NCBI RefSeq assembly: GCF_009192945.1
Contig: NZ_NSET01000004.1
Span: forward strand, 164,322 to 228,321
DNA: 64,000 bases
From: Xanthomonas maliensis
Lineage (GTDB): Bacteria; Pseudomonadota; Gammaproteobacteria; Xanthomonadales; Xanthomonadaceae
Direction: 5' to 3'
Numbering within the stretch: the first letter of the stretch is position 1; each line of letters begins with the position of its first letter. A program made the position numbers and the translations under genes. The notes below the pieces were generated by a model. It was not told the DNA's origin. It searched no databases and was given only the letters and a program-made list of their open reading frames with translations. Positions 19,603 through 28,286 of this stretch are shown here, piece by piece.

Positions 19603-21993
19603 ATGAACATCCCCCTGTCCTCGCTTGCGACCGCCGTGGTCGCTGCACTGCTTGCCTCCCCCGCCCTGGCCCAGACCGAGGCCTCTGCGCCGGCCGCCAC
19701 CGCCAACACCCTGGACACCGTCATCGTGACCGGCACCCGGGTGTCCGACCGCACCGTGGCCGAATCGCAATCGCCAATCGACATCATCAGCGCCGAGTCG
19801 CTGGCGGCGACCGGCACCCCCGAGCTGGCCACTGCGCTGGCACGTGCCCTGCCCTCGCTGAACTTCCCGCGCCCGGCGCTGAGTGATGGCACCAGCGCGA
19901 TTCGCCCGGCACAGCTGCGTGGCCTGTCGCCGGACCAGGTGCTGGTGTTGGTCAACGGCAAGCGTCGCCACACCTCGTCGCTGCTCAACCTCAACGGCAC
20001 CATCGGCCGCGGCGCTGCGGCGGTGGATCTCAACACGATCCCGGTGGCGGCGATCGCCCGCGTCGAGGTGCTGCGCGACGGCGCGTCGGCGCAGTACGGC
20101 TCCGACGCCATCGCCGGCGTGGTCAACATCGTGCTCAAGGGCACGGAAAAAGGCGGCAGCCTGCAGGCCGGTTTCGGGCAGTACTCGGCTGGAGACGGCA
20201 ACAATTATGAGCTGTCCGGCGACACCGGCGTGGCCTACGGCGGCGACCGCGGCTGGCTGCACGTGGCCGCGCAGCTCAACCAGCAAGATCCCACCGACCG
20301 CGCACGCGGCTATGCCGGCGCTCCCAGCGCATCGCAACCGGCGGTCGGCCAGAAAGCGTTCAAAATCGGCGACCCGCAGGTCGATGCGCAGGCCGCCTCG
20401 CTCAATACCGAGTACCAGTTCAGCGACACCGTCACCGGCTACGCCTTCGCCACCGCCAGCAACCGCAACATCGACGCGTTCGCCTTCTTCCGCGCACCGG
20501 GCAACACCGCGCAGAACATCGTGTCGATCTATCCGCAGGGTTTCTTGCCGGAGATCCAGACCTATGCCAAGGACCGCGCGCTGGTCGCTGGCGTGCGCGG
20601 CGCCACGGCCGGTGGCTGGGACTGGGATGCCAGCTACAACTACGGCTACAACCGCATCGACTTCCACACCCGCAACACCCTCAACGTCAGCCTCGGGCCG
20701 ACATCGCCGACGGAGTTCTACGACGGCGCGCTGGAGACCACGCAGAACATCGTCAATCTGGACGTCAAGAAGGGCTTCGACTGGGGCCTGGCGTATCCGG
20801 TGACGGTAGCCTTCGGCGCCGAGTACCGCAACGAGAAGTGGAACCAGTCGCCGGGCGAACCGGGCTCGTATTTCCAGGCCGGCACCCTGGCCGGCGGCGC
20901 GCAGGGTTTCGGCGGCTTCGCCCCCAGCGTGGCCGGACGCTATTCGCGCGACAGCTATGCGCTTTACGCCGATATCGAAGCCGACCTCACCGACAAGTTC
21001 TCCGCCGGCCTGGCCGGCCGTTACGAGGACTACAGCGATTTCGGCAACCAGACCTCCGGCAAACTGTCGGCACGCTACGCCTTCAGCGACAAGGTCGCCT
21101 TGCGCGGCACGGTGGCTTCCGGCTTCCGTGCACCGTCGTTGGCCCAGCAATACTTCCAGTCCACCAGCACCACTTTCCTGGCCGGCAATCCGAATCCCTT
21201 CGAGATCCGCACCTTCCCGGCCAACAGCACGGTGGCACGCGCATTGGGCGCCGAGCCGCTGGACGCGGAAACCTCGCTCTCCTACAGCCTGGGCCTGGTG
21301 CTACAACCGACCGACGCGCTGTACCTGACCGTGGATGCCTACCAGATCGATGTCGACGACCGCATCGTGCTGTCGTCCAACCTGACCGGCGCGGGTGTCC
21401 GCAGCCTGCTGGAAGCGCAGGGCATCTTCGGCATCAACGGCGGCCGCTATTTCACCAACGCCGTGGATACCCGCACCCGCGGCGTGGACGTGGTCGGCAG
21501 TTATCGCTGGCAATTGGCGGCCAGCAGCATCGACCTGACTGCCGGCTACAACTACTCCGAGACCGAAGTGCGCCGGGTGGCGCCGAATCCGGCCGCGTTG
21601 TCGGCCAATGGCCTGAGCCTGGAGCGCATCGATCGCACCGAACGGGGGCGGATCGAAGAAGGCTTCCCGCGCGACAAGTTCCTGCTCAACGGCAGTTGGA
21701 GCAACGCGCAGTGGACGTTGGCACTGGGAGCGACCCGCTACGGCAAGTACAGCACGCGTCCATCGGACGCGCGCAACGACCAGACCTTCGGCGCGAAGTG
21801 GGTGGTGGATGCATCGGCCAGCTACAAGATCGATCGCTGGACGCTGACGCTGGGCGCGGACAACGTGTTGGACGAGTATCCGGACGAGAACAACTTCGCC
21901 AACTCCACCAGCGGCCAATTTCCCTATAGCAATCTGTCGCCGTTCGGCTTCAACGGTGCCTACGTGTACGGGCGCATCAACTACCGCTGGTAA
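19603..21993 (+). CDS. TonB-dependent outer-membrane receptor 1 of a paralogous family
   Basis: A ligand-gated outer-membrane channel powered by TonB. The ATG at 19603, after a GGAG site, gives 796 residues with a signal peptide (MNIPLSSLATAVVAALLASP, cleavage after ALA). A TonB box-like LDTVIVTGTRVSDRTVAES and the plug domain (LRGLSPDQVLVLVNGKRRH, then GASAQYGSDAIAGVVNIVLK) follow. The 22-strand barrel ends in SPFGFNGAYVYGRINYRW, with the terminal aromatic residue needed for BAM insertion. No extra N-terminal signalling domain is present, so it should not itself signal to a sigma factor. The ligand is unknown. It is closely related to the next two receptors and to the one at 61528. A stem terminator follows the stop. 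Confidence 0.92.
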   Translation: MNIPLSSLATAVVAALLASPALAQTEASAPAATANTLDTVIVTGTRVSDRTVAESQSPIDIISAESLAATGTPELATALARALPSLNFPRPALSDGTSAIRPAQLRGLSPDQVLVLVNGKRRHTSSLLNLNGTIGRGAAAVDLNTIPVAAIARVEVLRDGASAQYGSDAIAGVVNIVLKGTEKGGSLQAGFGQYSAGDGNNYELSGDTGVAYGGDRGWLHVAAQLNQQDPTDRARGYAGAPSASQPAVGQKAFKIGDPQVDAQAASLNTEYQFSDTVTGYAFATASNRNIDAFAFFRAPGNTAQNIVSIYPQGFLPEIQTYAKDRALVAGVRGATAGGWDWDASYNYGYNRIDFHTRNTLNVSLGPTSPTEFYDGALETTQNIVNLDVKKGFDWGLAYPVTVAFGAEYRNEKWNQSPGEPGSYFQAGTLAGGAQGFGGFAPSVAGRYSRDSYALYADIEADLTDKFSAGLAGRYEDYSDFGNQTSGKLSARYAFSDKVALRGTVASGFRAPSLAQQYFQSTSTTFLAGNPNPFEIRTFPANSTVARALGAEPLDAETSLSYSLGLVLQPTDALYLTVDAYQIDVDDRIVLSSNLTGAGVRSLLEAQGIFGINGGRYFTNAVDTRTRGVDVVGSYRWQLAASSIDLTAGYNYSETEVRRVAPNPAALSANGLSLERIDRTERGRIEEGFPRDKFLLNGSWSNAQWTLALGATRYGKYSTRPSDARNDQTFGAKWVVDASASYKIDRWTLTLGADNVLDEYPDENNFANSTSGQFPYSNLSPFGFNGAYVYGRINYRW

Positions 21994-22015
21994 TGCGCGC
22001 TGAGGCTCTCAAGAA

Positions 22016-22044
22016 GCAACGCCCCGGCTGGCCCGGGGCGTTGC
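22016..22044 (+). terminator. Hairpin terminator after receptor 1
   Basis: A perfect 12-bp stem, GCAACGCCCCGG paired with CCGGGGCGTTGC, encloses a five-base loop and begins 23 bp after the receptor stop codon. No long T-run follows, as is common in high-GC genomes. Confidence 0.75.
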
Positions 22045-22131
22045 GCTTGTGCTCGCCATGCGCCACGACGTGACGCGCGCATCGCGGCAGCCGTGATAGC
22101 ACTGCCACTCCGATCGCCACAGGAGTGCAGC

Positions 22132-22557
22132 ATGCAGACAGAACACCTGTTTCGCGGGCGCTTGATCGACCATCTGCATCTCGTTGTTCACGACCTGCCG
22201 GCGAGCCGGCGCTTCTATCAGTCAGTGCTCGGCGTGCTGGGCATTGCGATCGGCGGCGAAGGCGAGGGTTACTTCTGGGCCGACGAATGATTCGTGTCCG
22301 ACCGCATGACGGTCGCGCAGGGACACCTGACGGGACGTCACCACCTGGCCTTCCAGACACGCGATCACGCGATGGTACAGGCCTTCCATCGAACGGCGCT
22401 CGCCCATGGCGGCCGCGACAACGGCGCGCCCGGGCTGCGGCCCTACCACCCCGACTATTACGCTGCCTTCGTGCTCGATCCGGACGGCAACAACATCGAA
22501 GCGGTTTGCCACGGGGTTGCGCAAAGCAGTGTGGAGGCGGTCCGAATTCGCGACTGA
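22132..22557 (+). pseudogene. VOC/glyoxalase-fold protein with in-frame nonsense codon
   Basis: Starting at the ATG at 22132, with AGGAG eleven bases upstream, the frame reads MQTEHLFRGRLIDHLHLVVH and continues as a vicinal-oxygen-chelate protein. Codon 53 (22288-22290) is TGA, in the middle of the conserved stretch FWADE-stop-FVSDRM. The same frame then stays open to 22557 with the rest of the fold, including GRHHLAFQTRD and the metal-ligand motif DPDGNNIEAVCHG. The full product would be 141 residues, the family norm. TGG to TGA is the simplest change. A GTG at 22294 might restart translation but has no ribosome binding site. A read error is the alternative explanation. Confidence 0.85.
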
Positions 22558-22834
22558 TATGCAAATTTCATAGCTGCTATTGCAACAGCCGTGTTGGCAC
22601 CACGACGGTGCAAATTGCGGGTGAATTGTGCATCGCACCACAGTTTACTTCCAGATGACAACGTTGCCACTAGCACAACTGCGATGACAGTTGCACGCGC
22701 AACTTTAACCAAAATTTGACTCTCGATTCCGCGCCGGTTAATGGTTGAGCTTCGCACCGCAGCTGCCGCAACGGACGCGGCCTGGGAGGGGGCCCACTGC
22801 GCTGCATCCGTTCCCCACTCGGAGTCGTTACCGC
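22558..22834 (+). promoter_or_regulatory. AT-rich upstream region of receptor 2 with dyad
   Basis: This 277-bp spacer has clearly lower GC than its surroundings. It contains the dyad AGTTGC-ACGC-GCAACT at 22689-22704, followed by the AT-rich TTTAACCAAAATTTGAC. A GGAG ribosome site precedes the receptor ATG by about 10 bases. The dyad is a candidate operator; no regulator gene is adjacent and I cannot name the binding protein. Confidence 0.5.
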
Positions 22835-25219
22835 ATGCCTTGCAAGACCAGCCATCTCGCTGTTGCCGTTGCTGTTGCCTTGACCCTGTCCGTGACCACC
22901 GCTACTGCGCAAGAGCAACCGGCGCAGAAAACCCTCGACACCCTGATCGTCACCGGCACGCGCGTGGCCGATCGCACCGTGGCCGAGTCGGCCTCGCCGA
23001 TCGACATCATCTCCCCGCAGGCGCTCGAATCCACCGGCACCACCGAACTGGCAACCGCGCTATCGCGCGCAGTGCCGTCATTGAACTTCCCGCGCCCGGC
23101 CATTTCCGACGGCACCGATGCGATCCGTCCTGCGCAGTTGCGCGGTCTGTCGCCCGACCAAGTGCTGGTGCTGGTCAACGGCAAGCGCTATCACACCACC
23201 GCGCTGATCAATCTCAACGACACCCAGGGGCGCGGCTCGTCGCCCGCAGATCTGAACACCATCCCGATCGCCGCGGTCGAGCGCATCGAGGTGCTGCGCG
23301 ATGGCGCGTCGGCGCAATACGGTTCCGATGCGATCGCCGGGGTGATCAACATCGTGCTCAAGGGCAGCGGCGAAGGCGGTAGCCTCAGCGGCCGCTATGG
23401 CAAATACAGCGCCGGCGATGGCGAGCAATACCAGCTCTCCGGCGATGCCGGCCTGAGCTTTGCCGGCACCGGCAAAGTGCATCTGGCTGCACAGGCCGGC
23501 CACCAGGATCAAACCAACCGCGCCGTGCCCTATCAGGGACGTGTCGAACAACGCTACGGCGATCCGGACATCGACCAGGGGGCAGTGTCCTTCAACGGCG
23601 AATACAGCCCCACCGACTACTTGACGTTCTACTCGTTCGGCATGCTGAGCCGCCGCGAGGTCCTGTCCAATGGCTATTTCCGTTTCGCCGGCGACAACCG
23701 CAACCGCCCTGAGATCTACCCCGATGGCTTCCTGCCGCAGATCTACAACGTCAGCAAGGACGTGTCGTGGGTGGGCGGACTGAAGACCTCCACCGAGGGC
23801 GGACTCAATATCGATCTGAGCTACAACTACGGTCAGAACAATCTCAGCTTCGATGTCCGCAACAGCTTGAACAACAGCCTGGGTCTGGCCAGCCCGACCC
23901 AGTTCCATGCCGGCACGCTGGAAGTGACCCAGAACGTGCTCAACGCCGACTTCAGCAAGAGTCTCGATTGGGGGCTGGCCTATCCGGTCACCTTGGCGTT
24001 CGGCGCGGAATGGCGCGGGGAGAAGTTCAATCAGTCGCCGGGCGATGCGGCATCGTCGGCCAACGGCGGCATCCCTTCGGCCAATGGCAGCTTGATTCCC
24101 GGCGCGCAGGTGTTCCCCGGCTTCAAGGCCTCAGATTCCGGCTACTACGACCGTAACAGCCACTCGCTCTATCTGGATCTGGAAGCAGACCTGACCGAGA
24201 AGTTTTCCGCCGGACTGGCCGGGCGCTACGAGAAGTACAGCGACTTCGGCGATACCGCGACCGGCAAGCTGTCGCTGCGCTATGCGTTCACCGACAAGAT
24301 TGCGTTGCGCGCCACCGCCTCCACCGGCTTCCGCGCGCCGTCGTTGCAGCAGCAGAACTTCCAGTCGATCGCCACCCAGTTCCTCAATGTCGCCCAGCCC
24401 AATGGCACGGTCGCAGCGGTGCCGTTCGAGATCGGCACCTTCCGTACCGACAACCCGGCAGCGGTGGCGCTGGGTGCCGAGCCGCTGAAGGCCGAGGAGT
24501 CGCGTAATTACGGACTGGGCCTGGTGCTGCAGCCGATCGACAATCTCTACGTCACCGTCGATGCCTACCGCATCGAAATCGACGACCGCATCGTGCTGTC
24601 GGAGAACCTCACCTCCACCGCTGCGCGCAACTACCTGCAGGCCAATGGCTTTCCCGGTATTGGCGGCGGGCGCTATTTCACCAATGCGGTGGACACCAAG
24701 ACCCAGGGCGTGGACGCAGTGGGCACCTATCGCTGGAACCTCGATGGCGCCAGCGCGGAATTGACCGCAGGCTACAACTACAACGAGACCGATGTGGAGA
24801 AGGTCGCTGCCAATCCACCGGCGTTGGAGGCGATCGATCCGGGTGCGGTGCGCATCGGCCGGGCCGAGTTGGGCCGCATCACCAAGGGCACGCCGCGCGA
24901 CAAGTTCTTCCTCGGCGGGACCTGGTCGCCGGGCAACTGGTCCTTCACCGGTACCGCTACCCGCTGGGGCGAATTCACCACCTTCGGCACCAATGCCGGC
25001 AGTGACCAGACCTATAGCGCCAAGTGGACTCTGGATCTTGCGGCGAGCTACACGCTGGATCGCTGGCGCTTCACCATCGGCGGCGACAACGTGCTCGATG
25101 AGTATCCCGATCGCCAGCAGGCCGGATTGGGCACGCGCAACTATCTGCCGTACAGCGGCGCATCGCCGTTCGGCTTCAACGGTGCGCTGGCCTACGCCAA
25201 CGTGAGCTACACCTGGTGA
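22835..25219 (+). CDS. TonB-dependent outer-membrane receptor 2 of the family
   Basis: This is the second tandem receptor, 794 residues from the ATG at 22835 (MPCKTSHLAVAVAVALTLSV, signal peptide ending at TATAQ). The TonB box region is LDTLIVTGTRVADRTVAES. The plug contains LRGLSPDQVLVLVNGKRYH and GASAQYGSDAIAGVINIVLK, and the barrel ends SPFGFNGALAYANVSYTW. An additional serine/glycine-rich insert (SSANGGIPSANGSLIPGA) lies in an extracellular loop region near residue 408, where receptor 1 is shorter; loop differences of this kind usually set ligand choice. Sequence agreement with receptors 1 and 3 is visible throughout the plug at both protein and DNA level. Confidence 0.92.
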   Translation: MPCKTSHLAVAVAVALTLSVTTATAQEQPAQKTLDTLIVTGTRVADRTVAESASPIDIISPQALESTGTTELATALSRAVPSLNFPRPAISDGTDAIRPAQLRGLSPDQVLVLVNGKRYHTTALINLNDTQGRGSSPADLNTIPIAAVERIEVLRDGASAQYGSDAIAGVINIVLKGSGEGGSLSGRYGKYSAGDGEQYQLSGDAGLSFAGTGKVHLAAQAGHQDQTNRAVPYQGRVEQRYGDPDIDQGAVSFNGEYSPTDYLTFYSFGMLSRREVLSNGYFRFAGDNRNRPEIYPDGFLPQIYNVSKDVSWVGGLKTSTEGGLNIDLSYNYGQNNLSFDVRNSLNNSLGLASPTQFHAGTLEVTQNVLNADFSKSLDWGLAYPVTLAFGAEWRGEKFNQSPGDAASSANGGIPSANGSLIPGAQVFPGFKASDSGYYDRNSHSLYLDLEADLTEKFSAGLAGRYEKYSDFGDTATGKLSLRYAFTDKIALRATASTGFRAPSLQQQNFQSIATQFLNVAQPNGTVAAVPFEIGTFRTDNPAAVALGAEPLKAEESRNYGLGLVLQPIDNLYVTVDAYRIEIDDRIVLSENLTSTAARNYLQANGFPGIGGGRYFTNAVDTKTQGVDAVGTYRWNLDGASAELTAGYNYNETDVEKVAANPPALEAIDPGAVRIGRAELGRITKGTPRDKFFLGGTWSPGNWSFTGTATRWGEFTTFGTNAGSDQTYSAKWTLDLAASYTLDRWRFTIGGDNVLDEYPDRQQAGLGTRNYLPYSGASPFGFNGALAYANVSYTW

Positions 25220-25328
25220 TCGCACCGGCCCGCGATCGCTGCTGCAGCGCGCTGGCGGCAGTGCCGCAAGAATGCGATGGCGCGCCGACTGTAGCGCTCC
25301 GGCGTCGACGATGACCGCCTCGGGCTGA

Positions 25329-25359
25329 CCGGGGCAGTGCGTAGCGCGCACTGCCCCGG
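25329..25359 (+). terminator. Hairpin terminator after receptor 2
   Basis: A perfect 13-bp stem, CCGGGGCAGTGCG with CGCACTGCCCCGG around a five-base loop, lies 109 bp after the receptor 2 stop. The remainder of the 320-bp gap up to receptor 3 shows no gene; the receptor 3 promoter should be in 25360-25539. Confidence 0.75.
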
Positions 25360-25539
25360 TTGCGTTGCGTGCGCGTACCACGACAGGCGGCCAGGACGCC
25401 GCACACCATGTTCCCTCTGCACGGACCGGCGTACACAGACTGCCCGGCCATGCAGGCGCAATGGATGGCGCACCCGTTAGACCACTTCCTACATCGGCAC
25501 CCTGCCGTCTTCCCCTGAATCTTTCGGACCTTCCCACCC

Positions 25540-27933
25540 ATGCTCAACGCCAAACCCCTCTCGCTCGCGGTTTCGCTGGCACTCGCCACCAGCGCCTTCG
25601 GTGCCAGCGCGCAGGACGCTCCTCCGCAGAAGACTCTCGATACGTTGATCGTCACCGGCACGCGCGTCAGCGACCGCACGGTGGCCGAGTCGGAATCGCC
25701 GATCGACATCATCTCCGAGCAGTCGCTGCAGGCCACCGGCGCCACCGATGTCGCCACCGCGCTCGGCAAGCTGCTGCCGTCGCTGAACTTCCCGCGTCCG
25801 GCTATCGCCGACGGCAACGACGCCGCCCGTCCCGCCACCCTGCGCGGGTTGTCGCCGGACAACGTGCTGGTGCTGGTCGACGGCAAGCGGTATCACACCT
25901 CCTCGCTGGTGAACTACAACCCCTACGTGGGTCGTGGTTCGGCGCCGGCCGATCTCAACTCGCTGCCGATGTCGGCGATCGCCCGCATCGAGGTGCTGCG
26001 CGACGGCGCATCGGCGCAATACGGCTCCGATGCGATCGCTGGCGTGGTCAACATCGTGCTCAAGCACGGTGCAGCTGCCGGCAGCAACAGCATTTCGGCC
26101 AATGGCGGCATCATGGACAAGGGCGACGGCGCGCAGAACGGCATCGACGGCTCGATCGGTCTGCCGTTCGGCGCCACCGGCGGCGATACCGCACCTGGCT
26201 GGGTGCGGCTGTCGTGGAACTATCAAAACTCGATGGATACCAATCGCAGCGAAAACACCAACCGCGCCACCACGCTTGCCGGCGCCGCCAATCCCAGTGG
26301 CGTGCCTTACCAGCGTCATGGCGATCCGGATGCCAGGTTCTATCAAGGCCTGGTCGCGTTCGGCTATGACTTCACGCCCAACGTCGAACTGTATGGCCAT
26401 CTGAGCGTCAGCCGCCGCGAAGTCACTTCCAACGGCTACTACCGTGCCTACGACAACAGCGACCGCAATGTGCAGGCGGTGTATCCCAACGGCTTCCTGC
26501 CGCAGATCTACAACCCGATCAACGACCGCTCGGCGGTGCTCGGCGTCAAGGGCACCACGGCCAGCGACTGGCATTGGGACGTGTCGGCCACCTACGGCAA
26601 GAACGACATGACCTTCAACATCCTCAACAGCATCAACACCAATCTGTACTGGACCACCGGCAGCTCGCCGACGGATTTCAATTCCGGCGGCTTCGAAACC
26701 GAGCAAGGCACGCTCAATGCCGACTTCAGCAAGTCCTTCGATTGGGGCCTGGCCTATCCGGTCAATCTGGCCTTCGGCGCTGAACATCGCCAGGACCGCT
26801 ACGAGATCGTCGCCGGCTCGCCCGCGTCGTATTTCTTCGACCCCAACACCATCAACCCGGAGACCGGCAGTCCCTATCCTGGCGGTGCGCAGGTGTTCTC
26901 CGGCCTGGAGCCGTCGGTGGCCGGCAAGTTCGGCCGCCACAGCAATGCGGCCTACGCGGCGCTGGAAGCGGACCTGACCGACAAGCTGTCCGGCGGCATC
27001 GCCGGGCGGTACGAAAACTACAGCGATGCCGGTTCCACCCGCTCGGGCAAGCTGTCGGCGCGCTATGCGTTCACCGATACGTTCTCCATGCGTGCGACGG
27101 TTTCCAACGGCTTTCGTGCGCCCTCGCTGGCGCAGCAGAACTACGCCTCGGTGGTGACGCTGCCGCAGGACGGCCAGTTGATCCAGGTCGGTACCTACCG
27201 TACCTCCGACCCGATCGCCGTGCAGTTGGGCGCACGTCCGCTGAGTCCGGAAAAGTCCACCAACTTCGGGCTCGGCAGCGTCTGGCAGCCGACCGCAAAC
27301 TTCACCTCGACGCTGGACGTGTACCAGATCCGCATCTGGGACCAGATCCTGTATTCGGACCAGATCCAGCTCGCCCAGCCGATCGGCCAGGTTGGTGCCG
27401 TGCAGTTCTTCGTCAACGGCGCCACCAGCCGCACGCGCGGGGTCGATTGGGTCAACAGCTACCTGGCCGATCTCGGTGCGGGCGGCAGCCTCAACCTGAG
27501 TGCCAGTGCCAACTACAACAAGACCAAGATCCTGGAGCTGTCCAATCCGAACTTCGGACGCGCCAGCCAGGGCTTGTTGACCGAGTCCACGCCACGCACC
27601 AAGTACATGCTGGCAGCGGACTGGACCTTGGGCGGCTTCTCGCTCAACGGCAACGCCACCCGCTATGGCGCGATCAAGCGCATCGGCGATCCGGCCGACG
27701 GCAGCCAGGACCAGACCTATTCGGCGCGCTGGATCCTCAATCTGGCGGCCAACTACACCTGGCAGGCGCTGACCTTCACCGTAGGCGCCGACAACGTCAC
27801 CAACCAGTATCCGACCAAGGCGCAGTTGACCACTGGCTACGACGACCGTGCCAGCGGTCTGCAGTACTCCTCGTTGTCGCCGTTCGGCTTCAACGGTCGC
27901 TACTGGTACGGTCGTGTGACCTACCGCTTCTGA
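25540..27933 (+). CDS. TonB-dependent outer-membrane receptor 3 of the family
   Basis: This is the third tandem receptor, 797 residues, starting MLNAKPLSLAVSLALATSAF with a signal peptide ending at GASAQ. It keeps the TonB box LDTLIVTGTRVSDRTVAES and the plug motif GASAQYGSDAIAGVVNIVLK. It differs from the other two in the plug loop (SLVNYNPYVGRGSAPADLN) and over much of the barrel (for example WQPTANFTSTLDVYQIRIWD). It ends SPFGFNGRYWYGRVTYRF. It is the most diverged of the three neighbours, which fits specialisation after duplication. Its ligand is unknown. Confidence 0.92.
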   Translation: MLNAKPLSLAVSLALATSAFGASAQDAPPQKTLDTLIVTGTRVSDRTVAESESPIDIISEQSLQATGATDVATALGKLLPSLNFPRPAIADGNDAARPATLRGLSPDNVLVLVDGKRYHTSSLVNYNPYVGRGSAPADLNSLPMSAIARIEVLRDGASAQYGSDAIAGVVNIVLKHGAAAGSNSISANGGIMDKGDGAQNGIDGSIGLPFGATGGDTAPGWVRLSWNYQNSMDTNRSENTNRATTLAGAANPSGVPYQRHGDPDARFYQGLVAFGYDFTPNVELYGHLSVSRREVTSNGYYRAYDNSDRNVQAVYPNGFLPQIYNPINDRSAVLGVKGTTASDWHWDVSATYGKNDMTFNILNSINTNLYWTTGSSPTDFNSGGFETEQGTLNADFSKSFDWGLAYPVNLAFGAEHRQDRYEIVAGSPASYFFDPNTINPETGSPYPGGAQVFSGLEPSVAGKFGRHSNAAYAALEADLTDKLSGGIAGRYENYSDAGSTRSGKLSARYAFTDTFSMRATVSNGFRAPSLAQQNYASVVTLPQDGQLIQVGTYRTSDPIAVQLGARPLSPEKSTNFGLGSVWQPTANFTSTLDVYQIRIWDQILYSDQIQLAQPIGQVGAVQFFVNGATSRTRGVDWVNSYLADLGAGGSLNLSASANYNKTKILELSNPNFGRASQGLLTESTPRTKYMLAADWTLGGFSLNGNATRYGAIKRIGDPADGSQDQTYSARWILNLAANYTWQALTFTVGADNVTNQYPTKAQLTTGYDDRASGLQYSSLSPFGFNGRYWYGRVTYRF

Positions 27934-27972
27934 TCGACCGCCCCTGCCAGGGGCGCGCAGCACCGCAGCGCA

Positions 27973-28002
27973 GGATGCAGCCCGGCGACCCGGGCTGCAT
28001 CC
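27973..28002 (+). terminator. Hairpin terminator after receptor 3
   Basis: A 13-bp perfect stem (GGATGCAGCCCGG with CCGGGCTGCATCC, four-base loop) starts 40 bp after the stop of receptor 3. The rest of the 353-bp gap to ybaL (28003-28286) shows no gene or repeat that I can support and should contain the ybaL promoter. Confidence 0.75.
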
Positions 28003-28286
28003 GTTGCCCCGTCGACGTGGCGACGCACCGCTGCGCATACCATCCCGCACGCCGCCCGTTTCGGTTCACCGCGGCGCGGCGTGGGTCATGTGTATCTGCA
28101 CCGCCGGTGTCGCGGTGCATTAATCCGTCGCTGTGTACTATGGGTGAATCGGCCAGCGGACCCGCAGCGCGGTCCGCGCCCTCGCGCCGACTCCAGCAAC
28201 CCGACGCACTGCCCGCGCGCACCGCGTGCGCCGTGCTGTCTGCTGGATGCCATCCCCCCCCTGGATCCCACTGACTACGGATTGGA

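Noticed and set aside
19603..27933. A FecIR-type signalling system for the receptor array.
   Set aside because: The receptors lack the N-terminal signalling domain, and no sigma or anti-sigma gene is present.
25489..28050. An 853-codon open frame on the minus strand opposite receptor 3.
   Set aside because: The composition (valine, arginine, histidine, glutamine) mirrors the receptor codons; the plus-strand gene has a signal peptide, plug and barrel.
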